Below are positions 44,563 through 55,569 of a DNA stretch of 64,000 nt, in pieces. A program made the translations under genes and the position numbers. This stretch comes from Apoda limacodes (Eukaryota > Arthropoda > Insecta > Lepidoptera > Limacodidae), in NCBI GenBank assembly GCA_946406115.1, contig OX291553.1:11475001-11539000 (forward strand). The letters are read 5' to 3'. The notes under the pieces are model-generated. The model was given only the letters and a program-made list of their open reading frames with translations. It was not told the DNA's origin and did no database searches. The stretch's first letter is position 1, and the number at the start of each line of letters is the position of its first letter.

Positions 44563-45360
44563 CAAAGTTGTCAGCTTTATTATATCTGTATTGATATAGA
44601 TTGCGTAACATTTTCAACCAAATTTGGATAAAAAAAATGCAATAAATATTATGTCCACGTAAATCATTTCTAATACAAATAGGCTTTGAGTTAAAACACG
44701 TTCAGATATAGATATTTTAAAGATAACACAATTGTTATTTAGCTAATGGCTACTGGCCAAATTTATCAAACTTAGAGACTGCACTGAACTTTCACTAGAT
44801 CGAGTGATAGATTTATTTAGGCCAAGGTGAGTATTATTTACTTCCTAACTAAAATACTTGCTATTGACCTTGGACGGGAGGAACTGGCCTTTGCTTGGCG
44901 CTAAGTCATTCGTTCATGATACATGAGTAGATATTTATGGCTTTGTGTGGGAATCCATGTGGGAGATTTTACGATCACGGTGATTTCATTTATGATTGTG
45001 ATTCTTTAGAATGTCTTGGTCAATTCTATTGATTCTAAATATATGTTAAACGATATTTTAGAAACTATAGTCTTGTTAATAAATTATAATAAATGTCTAT
45101 GCATTTGAACTGAAGCATCATCAATCATTTATTGCGCTATCCTAAACAGAAATGACAAATTATATTAAATTAAAAATTTAACACTTCAGAACTTTCGCCG
45201 GACGGTAGAATGAGAAGGGAATACTTCCTCTCCAACTCTCCCTCCGTCTTCTCCGTCTCCGTCAGGTCACGTGTCCTGACGCGAGTTTAACATTTTTTAC
45301 ATCACAAAATAGTGCACAACGCCGCTAAAGAAGTTTTCACTTTAAAAAAAATTTTTAGAT

Positions 45361-45545
45361 AAAATATTATAGGCACATTTACGCGATCAAACTCTGGAAC
45401 GGTCTACCCGTTAGTATAAGACGTACGCAAACTTTATCACTATTTAAAAAAAATACACCTCATTCCTTAGTAGGTATACCAAATATTCAACAACTAAAAT
45501 ATGTATGTGTTTATTTTGTATGTATTAATTTATTGTAATGTATGT
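45361..45545 (+). mobile_element. LINE C-terminal fragment
   Basis: One frame reads IKLWNGLPVSIRRTQTLSLF then KKNTPHSLVGIPNIQ, a LINE polyprotein C-terminal pattern (WN.LP....R...L..FKK). 5'-truncated. Confidence 0.65.
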
Positions 45546-45579
45546 ATTGATTTTTTGAATAATATATTTCAATCTCTCC

Positions 45580-46835
45580 GTATTCATTTTGTAATTTTCT
45601 TTACCCAAAGGTTGTCTTGAATAAAACGCCTTTTATTGATAAAACTACCTACATTGTAATTTAATAGGAGCTCATTCCAAAACCTAAGCGTTGGCGGGAA
45701 GAAATTTCTCTGAAACCCCACCGTGCGTGACCATTTAGGTTTTAAGGATAAATTACCTGGTGATGGCAAGCCGTGCAAAGGTATAAAGCAGCCGTAGGCA
45801 TCATTTCGAACTATTCCTCAGAACACATCCCATTATAAAAGTGATAGAAAACGCACTTGGAGGCAAAGCCTCTTCTCAGAGTTAATTTCAATTTTCAATT
45901 TAATATAATTTTATTCAGATTAGGCTACAATAATTGAGCACTTATGAATGTCACTACGCCATCGGTTCGTAAGTCTACAGGGCGGGAGACCTTGTACTGA
46001 GAAGAACCGGCAAGAAACTCAGCAAGGGCATTTCTTTTCTCCCTTTCTTTTACAGCGTCCAATTAAAATATTGGAAAATGCCCTCCCTATCATAAAAGGA
46101 CACTTTCCATTACAAACATAAAAACACATGAAATATAAAGCACAAGCACAACATAAAAAAGTATCTAATATAAACAAAAGACAGTTTATGTATTCATCAC
46201 TAAGAAATAATCACGTTAAGGGTTCGACACGGCTTGCAAGTTTAGTATCGTCGATGATTCTCTCAGACCGTCGTTGAACCGAGTCAGAAGGGCTATCCGG
46301 ATGCACCCGACTAGAGATGGCAGCAGCAATCTTTGCCCCGAGTTAAATACTGCTTCGCTCTGTTGAGCACACCAAGTTTTTTGGACGCCAACTTTTACCT
46401 TGTCTTGCAAATATTCTCGGAACTAAACATCGCTGGGGATGTGAACATCAAAAATGTCAATAGTCTTGGGAATGGTGAGGGGTGAATTCCGGACTTGTGG
46501 AACGGGATTTTCTTAGCGGTGAATGCATAGACTTGTGTCTTCGTAGGGTTGAATCGCACCAAGTTTTCCTGTCCCAAGTCAGAGACCTCGGATAGAGTGG
46601 TCTCAACTTTAGACACAAGTTCTCCACGTTTTTCCTTTATAACGGAACTAGGGATGTTTACATGGCCCATGTAAAATGCGTCTACAGTAATATCATCTGC
46701 TTAGTTAGTGTATGTTATTGATGGACAACATATCATGGATATGCACTAGAAACAGCTTAAATGACAGCACAGAACCTTTGAACCATTGATGTCCATGCTA
46801 TCAGAGCCTACCGTCAAGTAGTCTCGTTGGGTAGA
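45580..46835 (-). mobile_element. LINE reverse transcriptase remnant, minus strand
   Basis: Right to left: GSVLSFKLFLVHIHDML (usually GSVLSPTLFLLHINDML), a damaged YADD region read as ADDITVDAFYMGH, KVETTLSEVSDLGQENLVRF then NPTKTQVYAFTAKK, and finally LKPKWSRTVGFQRNFFPPTL with FWNEL. 45890-46085 carries the 3' UTR motif gagaagaaccggcaagaaac in reverse. Many frame breaks. Confidence 0.85.
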
Positions 46836-47012
46836 TTAATTCCGTATTTTCGAAAACAAAGAATGAGAAGCCACCTAAGGCAACATTTTTTACAAAAATA
46901 TGTTTCGCAGAATTTTTTGACTTCCCACTGACCTAAAAATTGGAATAAGGTGATAATGGTTATTATTACGTATAGTTTACTAAAAAATACCCTCCCTTGT
47001 TTTTTCTATTAG

Positions 47013-47128
47013 AACCAACTTGATTTTGCTGTCCAATGCGTAGCACAGAAGGGATTCACTGAACTACTGGTTATAAATAGTTCTGCGATTAGGACGGCTC
47101 ATATTCTACACTGTGAACTAAATCCTAA
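47013..47128 (+). other. exon-like block before pseudo-exon 14, unassigned
   Basis: Flanked by ctattag and cctaa|gtatgt, open for 38 codons (NQLDFAVQCVAQKGFTELLV...). It does not align with any APN exon I can recall and has no counterpart in the intact gene. It could be chance, a repeat, or an exon lost from the other copy. Confidence 0.25.
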
Positions 47129-47181
47129 GTATGTTTTGTTGATCTTCCCCGTTTTATTCAAACCTTTAACAAATATTACAG

Positions 47182-47328
47182 TGTCGATCCTGGCTGAAAT
47201 CAGTAGGATGGAAAATTACTTATAACAAATTAAGAGCTTGGGTGAAAAGTCACAAAGCCGGCAAGTTGGAGGTTACCAAGAATCAAGCACCGATTGTTCC
47301 GTCTTCACAAGTCATGCTTGAAGGTTAG
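47182..47328 (+). pseudogene. APN pseudo-exon 14
   Basis: Acceptor attacag. CRSWLKS, RAWVKSHKAG and PSSQVMLEG-stop align with [17 protein letters not shown] and [10 protein letters not shown] of exon 14. About 20 residues are missing in total, and the stop cuts off the hydrophobic GPI-type tail, so even an expressed product would not be anchored. Confidence 0.85.
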
Positions 47329-49270
47329 GATGGGTGCGGTTGAAACAATTTAGCTAATGTATTTCATAGCATTAAATGTAAGGGTGTGTTTTTGATTTAC
47401 GCATTACCGTTTATGTTTCCGATGCTTTATTTATTCTTATATATAAAGAAAGAGAAACAGCGGATTTTGTAGGTTTGTTTATATGTGGAGAAAAATCTCT
47501 GGTATCCGGTATGTGCCTACCTATTTGGAAAATTCTTTTAATGTTTGAGAGCTATATTATTCTAGATGGATGGTTTTTATCACTTATGACATAACGAAAC
47601 AACGGTCGCTGGGTCAGCTAAGCAAATAAAAAAACCGGCCAAGTGCGAGTTGGACTCGTGCACCGGTTCCGTACCTACCACCATTTATGTAATCTACAAA
47701 GACAAACAAAAATATTTTTATATTTGAGTTGATTGAATGAAAGGTAAATTGTGGTTTACGATCTATGACGTATTAAAAAAAACTGCTAAGTAGATCTCGA
47801 TCAAACCAATTTTCGGTGGAAGTTTGCATTGTAATGTACTTATATATTTTTTTAAGTTTTATCATTCTCTTATTTTAGAAGTAACAGGGGGGGGGGGGGA
47901 CAAATTGTACCACTTTGGAAGTGTCTCTCGCGCAAACTATTCAGTTTGGAACAAAATGATATTAGAAACCTCAATATCATTTTAGAAGACCTATCTAAAG
48001 ATACCCCACACGTATGTGCTAGATGAAAAAAAATTTTTGAGTATGGGGAACCCCCAAAATTTATTGTTTTTTTTCTATTTTTATATAAAAATCTTAGTGT
48101 GGTTCACCAATACATCTACTTACGAAGTTTCAATAGTATAAGAAAGACATGACGAATCTATAAGGGTTCCGTTTTTTGCCATATGGCTACGGAACCCTAA
48201 AAATAAAAAAAAATCTGAACACATATGTTAATATACTTAGAAGATTACACTGAATATATTATAACAAGTTCAGTAAGATTATGTAGGGTAACTATGTAGC
48301 TGTTTAATACTCAAATTACTATGTTATTTATTATATTTGAAGATTTGTATTTATATTATTATTTAGTTTTATATTTTAATAGAAAACGTATGAACATTAT
48401 AATAACGAAATTCAGCTTTTTAGGTTACCAAAAATTAAATAAATTAAATCTTAAGTAGTAGACTTGGCTAAATTTTAGCTACTTATACTTATTTTATTAT
48501 TCATGTGGAGGACGAAAATGAACATTTTTTTTTTAAATCCATAAGTAAATTGTATTTATTAAACTAAACTAAACTAAATTTAAACATTGGGTAACTTTAA
48601 GCCAAATTCGATTTTAAATTAAACAATAAAAGGACTTGTACAAAATTACCTATTATTTTTCTTGGCTTTGTTCTAAGAGTATGTATATATTATTTACCAA
48701 GTTATGTTACCTTTTTTATTTTTATTTATTATTTTATGAATTAGGATAAAATTAATTATATGTGGTATTAAGTAAACTTGAGTGGCATTTTTTGATAAAA
48801 TTGACGTTAAACTATTTTTTTTTATGTATTTCAATAAAAATCAGTGAGTTGAGATGTAGCTGCACCGCTCACGCACGCTTAGTTACACATCGCGTCATCC
48901 TTGTTCTTACTCCTGTTTTTTGACACGTAATCACGTTGTACTTACTGGCTCATAAATATAACATTCGAAAACTGTCTAAATTTTAATATATTTATCATAT
49001 TAATATGTAAATATTATTTTACTTTAAACGTTAATTATAGGTTTTTTTTTATTATTTTTTTTGTGAGTTGTGTCTGAAATCGCCTTTTATTAATTTTTTC
49101 ATAGCGGAGGATGAAAAGTAGAGTGTATCACTCGGTCACAAAATATTTTTAGCTTAGGCGACGTATATTGAATCCCTCACTACACTCAGGATTCTACTTT
49201 AGAGTCCCTCGCTATTCGTGAGATCTATTTTAGATTCCTTCTTTTTATTTATTATCTATAATTTGAAAGT
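47329..49270. other. intergenic repeats
   Basis: 47629-48205 is a repeat copy of the cgagtcggactcg family containing a 13-base G run at 47887-47899. The rest is strongly AT-rich, with an aaactaaactaaactaaatt direct repeat near 48560. No gene seen. Confidence 0.65.
47629..48205 (+). repeat. interspersed repeat, cgagtcggactcg family, full copy
   Basis: Starts aaaaaccggccaagtgcgag and ends tatggctacggaaccctaaa. Bounded by inverted matches of ggttccg / cggaacc. Includes a 13-G homopolymer at 47887-47899. Confidence 0.75.
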
Positions 49271-49272
49271 CA

Positions 49273-50075
49273 GGTAACTAAAACAGTAAGAAATTGTTTC
49301 TATAAATTGAAGATCCTCTACAAAATCAGCAGCTATATCAGCACTGACCTACGCATCAAACTGTGCGAGTCTCTAGTTTTATCTGTATTGAATTACACAG
49401 ATACTGTATATGGATCTTTTTTGCTATCCAGAACAGAAAGGCTTATACAGCGAGTGCAAAACGCATGTGCACTTATTGCTACGAAATTCTACCTCACTCA
49501 CACGTTACGCTACTTTAAAAAATCTAAGTTACTGAAACTAAAACCGAGGAGGCAATTTCATCTGGCCACACTTATGTTCGGCGTAATCAGTAAAGGTGTC
49601 CCAAACTACCTTTACAACAAGCTAAGATGGTACGAGATCGTAATAAGAGATATTACAGGCGAGCGTCTGATTATCTGCTCAGCACTCCCTGTCATATTAC
49701 TGCCGCTTTCAGAGGTAGTTTCCGTTACGCCGCAACTAAATTTTGGAATAATTGACCGCCTCCTTTAAAGGAAAAAAAAATCTGTTATTGCTTTTAGAAA
49801 GGGTTACAAACAACATTTATTAAATGTACAAATAACTGATTAGATAGCGAAATTATTTTACACCAGCGTAGGTGAACGTGACTTGCAACTTAGATAGCAT
49901 ATTATAAATATGTGGTTGTTGTTTTATGTTAGGAATATTTTTTAATTACCTTATTGTTATTAGTATTTTAATGAGTTTGTTGAATGTATAGTATATTAAT
50001 TAAATTAGATTATTAATGTTCAATATATGTACCTAAGTAGCCAGATATAAATAAATAAAATAAAAAAGGACACAA
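49273..50075 (+). mobile_element. LINE C-terminal fragment with AAATA tail
   Basis: 153-codon frame: LRIKLCESLVLSVLNYTDTV, then LIQRVQNACALIATKFY and GVPNYLYNKL, the post-catalytic region of Jockey-type reverse transcriptases. The next frame continues with FRYAATKFWNN (frame lost near 49735). The 3' UTR ends in tataaataaataaaataaa. Confidence 0.85.
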
Positions 50076-50689
50076 TGGTAAAATAATTAGCTGTCACAGC
50101 ACGGACGTCGGAATGTCACTCCTAATCTTAGGTTCAGGGCTAACTGAAAACCAGCGCTACGGACTAGAGACGCAGCATATGCTGAGTCAGTGCCTATTTG
50201 GCGTAACAGCAATAATATATATATATTGTTAATTAAGTTAATATTAATATATAGGTTATAAGTATAATGTAAATATTTTGACGCTCACTAAATTAGTGTT
50301 GCCACGCCTATTATAATTTTTATTTTTAGTATTCGCGATTATGAGTAGTACAGGGAGGTTGGATATGGAATTTTAATTCTATGACAGATTGCGATGTCAA
50401 ATATACTACGTCAAAAAAGTAAATAAACAAACATTATTATTTCTTGACAAAGTCAAAGACATGTCTTGTGACATATTTGAGTGTTAAGCGCGAATCGTGT
50501 GTAAAGGTTTTCACTTCTGCCGGCACTCACGGAGTGCAACTCGTTTTTTTTTCTTTCTTTTTAAATATGAGTGTCTCTACAACACCAAACATGAAGAGTA
50601 CAAAAATAAAAATTAAAAGTTAGTATTGCAGTCTAATGCTCTTAACTTCAATATGGATGCACGCACTCTGGTCTGCTCACGTCTTAAAT

Positions 50690-51130
50690 CATTGTTATCT
50701 CAGCCCTTTTTTTAATCCTCAGAGAGGATAGACCCCTCATAGGGAAAGGAGGCTCAGGCCGTAGTCTACCTAGTCCCCAATTTTGGACCAGTGGCTGGAT
50801 ACCTACATTATTATGTGAAGAAATGCCTAGATTATCAACTACTTTAGTCCTGCGGGTGACAACAGGGAGTGAGCCCAACGCCGCAACACTGCTCTTTTGC
50901 AGTGTATCTTGACTAAGGTGGCTTTATGTATATTCCATACGTCGTAAATTATCAGATTCAAAGTAGAAAATGGTAAAATAAAAATCCAGGGACAGAATAA
51001 TACACCTCATTGCCAGTTTTTGACAAACTATAAAAGGTAAGTCAGAATTGGGCAGGGGAATACAAATACTTGTCATAAAAAATACAAACACAAATGTTCT
51101 CACAATAATGTTTGTCATGTGCGGGAATCG
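50690..51130. repeat. interspersed repeat, composite
   Basis: aaaggaggctcaggccgtag, then ttttggaccagtggctgga, cagtgtatcttgactaaggt and aagtcagaattgggcagg. Fragments of the same repeat are at about 1850-1900, 9640-9800 and 20280-20620. No coding capacity. Confidence 0.65.
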
Positions 51131-52442
51131 AACCTACACACCTCAGATCAGCTGACAGTTACTACTACCAACAAAGTCGCTGAGTAGGCAAACTATTTTC
51201 TGCATTTCGCAATTAAAATATTTTTATATATTATAGATATTAGGCATCAGTATAACTTAAAAATATATGCACTTAGAAATTTATAATTAAAATAATTCTC
51301 TCCCCACTCATACTTGTCTACTACCGACATTCATAAATCGACATCTAAAATGAGGTTTTACTATTAAATTGCAACGCGGCTCGGACGGAACGCCCTACTC
51401 TCTCGATGGCAGTGCCGACAGTGCTCCGGAGAGTAGGTACTTATCGCCGTAGGTGCGTTCTATTGATGGCATTGAGAGCTATGACATCGCATAGGCATTA
51501 AAATCGTTCTGTTCACCAAATGTAAACCAACAATATGACCGTTTACTAATTGACAGCGCATCTACTACTCTACCTCCCGACCATGTGCAGCCAATGCGTT
51601 CAATGCAGTCCTAAAGTGACGTCATAGTGCATTCATTATTAGTCAACACTTCAACAGAACGATCAAATGTGCGTATCATGCTTGTCAACAAAACGCCCCT
51701 ATATCTTCAAAGATTTGTATATACAAATACCTACGTGTGCTCGTATTTGACGACAAAGCGTGGTCTTAATATTTTACGAAAATGTTATCATGTCAAACTG
51801 TTTAGGAGTATCATGTATAAAATTAAAATAGTGTTGTCATTTCATAATATCATCTGTGAATACAATTTAGTCCATGTGAAGCGGATAATTGGGTAAGTTG
51901 CTTATGGAGCGATGAAAGTGCATGCTATTCTCATTACTAATTGTTATTTAAAAAGGGCACGAATTGTTTTCTTTACATTCTTTACTACGTGCCTGTATTA
52001 TATCTGTCTGGAAGTAATCGAGTTACATGTTCGAAGCTTTATAAATAGTCATGAACATCTTACACAGCACAACTTGTGGGGGCTATTTTACTAACTTAAA
52101 TGGGAATTGAAATCGTGCTCAAATTCACCACCATAAGTCATCTTTGTCACCACCATTATTGCTTTTCTATTTTATTTTTTCTTATACCACTAAAATGGCA
52201 AACAAGCTTAATACAGCGACCGCTATACTGCGCCATAGGTAGTGCAGGAGTGAATAGCTATGTGCGTCGTATATTTCGATACATATAATCCATATATCTA
52301 AAGATAAATCTCCAGGCATCGAAACCGTCAACATAAACTTGGATATAGCATTGATCACATCTGAATTCGTACCTCGTCTCTCGCACACCCAACGTGTGTC
52401 GCATCCAAGGCGCGGTAGAGCGATCGCGGTAGGACAAACTAC
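51131..52442. other. intergenic, unclassified
   Basis: 51360-51640 is noticeably GC-richer than its surroundings (gcaacgcggctcggacggaa). No gene, RNA or known repeat recognised; several short frames of 60-100 codons look like noise. Confidence 0.45.
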
Positions 52443-52785
52443 AAAATCAGCCAAGTGCGAGTCGGATTCGCGCGAAGGGTTCCGTACCATTATTTATAGA
52501 GACGACAAAAAAAACAGGTTTGTTGTTTACTCTCAAATATTTTTTTAATTTTAATTAAATTATTTATTTTTAAAGTGACTATATAACTTAATATTCTGTG
52601 AATATTTTAAGCGTCTACATGTTGCCGTTATCAATATCTAGCAAAATCGAGCAAAAAAATCACGTTGTATGGGAGCCACCTTAAATATTTTTTTTATTCT
52701 GTTTTTTAGTATTTGTTTTTATAGCGGCAACAGAAACACATCTTCTGTGAAAATTTCAACTGTCTAACTATCCACATTGTAACAA
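52443..52785 (+). repeat. interspersed repeat, cgagtcggactcg family, 3'-truncated
   Basis: Starts cagccaagtgcgagtcggat and runs to ttcaactgtctaactatcc, then stops without the usual right end. Confidence 0.75.
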
Positions 52786-53520
52786 CGATATTTTTTCCAT
52801 GTGGTATGAACAAATCTAGTTCTTGAATGTCCTGATAGTAAAGATACCTACAATCTTCTACACTGTACATTCCCTAAATGAAAAACTATTTTAATCTACA
52901 TAATACCAAAATGTATTGCTCAATTTAGAATGACTAAAATAGAACACTCTTACAGCTCATTCATATCGAATGTGCACTGCCCTTTATTTCGTACACGGGT
53001 GGCCCTACTATTTATCATATGTGTATCAAAGTATATTTTGGATACGTATACGTCTGTATTATTGTACGTCTTCATTGCAGGCTTCCGTGTTCGCAGTACA
53101 TCATTTTCGTATAAGTACATACATGAAGATAAGCATATAAGGCATAACGGGTATAAAATTCCGAGTGCATCTTATTAGAAAACAATACCACAATGTGTAT
53201 TACTCCTACATAAGAATTAGAAGATTGAACTCCACAGTAACGGTCCAAACAATTTCTTTATAAGAATTGCGTGGGCGGAGAATACTTAGCAACTATTACA
53301 ACCTTTATAGGAGTACCTATATCATACACCGGTGTTGCGCCCACGTTAACATTCTAGGAAAGTTATAGAATAGTTTTTTATTTTGTTTTTATGGTTATAT
53401 GTTATCAGCTACTCTATAAGTGCAGTTTAAAATTAGATTGAATTTGAAATAAATATATATATTTAACAGGTCTATTGATAAGTTTATGGAAACATAATCT
53501 TATTTAGACTGATGTTTAAT

Positions 53521-54286
53521 AAAAAAATCAGCCAAGTGCGAGTCGGACTCGCGCACGAAGGGTTCCGTACCATTATCTAAAAAAACGGCAAAAAGATCAC
53601 GTTTGTTGTATGGGAATATTTATTTTATTTTTAGAATGTTATTATTTTATCTCTCTATAATTTTTTCATCTTTTATTTATTTATATTTTATACGTCATTT
53701 ACAGATATACCTTCTTTATATAAGTAACTTTTAATGGAATTTGTACTAAAATGACACTTTTCCAAGAACATTTTATAACTTGATCGACTATTACTCGTTA
53801 GCCTGTAAAGTGTACTGACCCGTGATAGTTTTCTTTTTAAATTAAAATATGCACTACCAACGTAATTTTTTTACATTTCCAAATACTATACTTTCGCTAT
53901 CAGAGTGGGGGGGCGGATGGCTCTAACAAAAATTAGTACTGTAAAGCTAAATGTTTCGCAAACGGAGCCCTAAATCAAAAAATAAAAAATGATCTTTGCA
54001 TACCCCCAATGTTTTTGGGATTCCTATCCAACGATATCCCACATGATGGGGTAGACGAGAAAAAATAATTACGTCCCCACATCACTTCACGTGTATCACG
54101 TGTAGAGGAGGTACAGTAAAAAAAAAATGATTTTATTCTACCACTTTGTTGGCTTGATCAATGTGTATATCCCTGCCAAATTGCAGCTTTCTCATATAAG
54201 TAGTTTCTGAACTAAGCCGCGGACAGACGGACGGACGGACAAAGCGAAACTATAAGGGTTCCTTGTTGACTACGGAACCCTAAAAA
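53521..54286 (+). repeat. interspersed repeat, cgagtcggactcg family, long copy
   Basis: Starts cagccaagtgcgagtcggac and ends gactacggaaccctaaaaaa. A second partial start (ccggtcaagtgcg) abuts it at about 54287. The internal segment with gtgggggggcgg corresponds to the reverse of acccagtgtcccccccaaat in intron 10. Confidence 0.75.
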
Positions 54287-54659
54287 ACCGGTCAAGTGCG
54301 TTTTGCATACGCATTAAATTAGGGCTTAGTAGAATAAGAATTATTGCGGATATCTGAAAATCTTATGAACCTATTTTAACTAAATTCATTTATTATTTTA
54401 TTTAGATTCTTAGATCACGTGATTTAAAAGTTATGAGGGAGTTTTCCAACTTTGGAAGCCAATAACTCGTAAAATAGAAATCTTAGAGAAAAAGTTTGCT
54501 AAGAACCTCAAATGTTTTTAAAAGTCCTATTCAATGATATCCTACATTAGGAGTGTGCGAAAGATTTGTTTAATTTTATTTTTTTAATTTAATAAATCAT
54601 ATTTCGCATACACATATGAAACAAAGGGTCAAGTATAAAAAAACCATTGCTATTAATCG

Positions 54660-54850
54660 TAATATTATTAACATTGTAACGTGACAACTTGTGCCTTTCA
54701 CTTTTTATGTCTGTCTCTCTCGCTCTTAGGCGGGCTAACCATGCCGCGTGCCTCTCACTCGCTCTCATTGTGAGCGCATAACGTGAGCGGTGCGTAACGC
54801 AGTTTCTTGAAGTGTCACCCGGCAAACCAATTTATAAGACGTTGTCACGT
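54660..54850. mobile_element. MITE-like element with acgtgacaac termini
   Basis: Left end cattgtaacgtgacaactt and right end acgttgtcacgtcaaaat are inverted matches around a GC-richer body of about 190 bp (tctctctcgctcttaggcg, tctcactcgctctcattg). No coding capacity. Confidence 0.65.
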
Positions 54851-55564
54851 CAAAATAAATTCGATAAACAAAAACTTAAAAAAAAAAACAGAAAATCAAG
54901 GTAGTAAAGAATAAAATATTTATTGCTAATTTATTACTTAGTTCAGAAGTTTTTGTAGTTACGTTATTATAATTAGATAGTCGCTTTTAGGATGTTGCTA
55001 GTATTATTTATTTTTGTTAAGAATATATTTTCATCTATTTAATTTGTTCGAGTATTTAAGTTATTCTTGTAAATAACATTATTAATTTAAAAATTATATC
55101 TGTTACATTATTAAAATCTCTTATGATCTGAATATAAACCGGTTTAAGCCAGGTTTGTTACTATCTTTAGTAAATTAAAATATTTTAGTACATAGGGATT
55201 TAATACTAATTTAATAGCACTACATGATAAAATACTGGTAATGAACTACTTTGACAATTTTTTTTTGTGCACAAATAATTATTCTGTTTCTATAATTATT
55301 TCTGAGCCGAGCCTTATTAAAATATTTTATCAAAAAAAATCCTTTAGTACAATTTAGGTAGGTACCCGCAGTACAATTTAAGATACAGATTGCGCTAATT
55401 AGACCGAAGACTGAACTTCAGTGTAATATTTTTTCTTTTAGTTACAACTTAACTACAACGTTCATTTATTAATATTTTGTAGCCAATATGGGTATAACAT
55501 TATAAGACTATCCAGTAGAAATGCGATGTAAACACGGCGCGCCACGGTTTTAAGCAGGCGCTCT
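54851..55564. other. AT-rich intergenic
   Basis: No gene or repeat recognised. Confidence 0.6.
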
Positions 55565-55569
55565 ATTAG
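55565..55569 (+). repeat. target-site duplication attag (left)
   Basis: Matches attag directly after the 3' LTR at 62762-62766. Five bases is the usual size for BEL/Pao integrases. Confidence 0.85.

Larger units (their letters stand above)
41176..47181 (+). other. pseudogene intron 13
   Basis: Contains repeats at 41365-41672, 42088-42520, 43260-43520, 43690-43970 (inverted) and 44294-44562; LINE pieces at 45361-45545 and 45580-46835; and two non-repeat blocks shared with APN intron 13 (about 42998-43110 and 44790-45030). The 2.7 kb inverted-repeat element of the functional gene is absent. Confidence 0.75.
35918..47328 (+). pseudogene. aminopeptidase N pseudogene, partial tandem duplicate
   Basis: Same strand as the intact gene, 8 kb downstream of its end. 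Recognisable counterparts of exons 6, 10, 11, 12, 13 and 14 occur in order at 35918-36038, 36419-36602, 37372-37514, 38554-38696, 41106-41175 and 47182-47328. Exons 1-5 and 7-9, including the zinc site, are absent. Lesions: exon 6 rewritten in its middle and truncated; exon 10 one-base deletion and donor gt changed to ga; exon 11 lacking 25 bases; exon 12 one-base deletion; exon 14 shortened and without the hydrophobic tail. Non-repeat intron 13 sequence is also shared, so this is a DNA-level duplication and not a retrocopy. Confidence 0.92.

Noticed and set aside
47887..47899. 13-G run as a G-quadruplex
   Set aside because: A single homopolymer inside an interspersed repeat; length is also prone to sequencing error.
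51360..51640. GC-richer patch as a possible CpG-type promoter
   Set aside because: No downstream gene, TATA or initiator arrangement could be tied to it.
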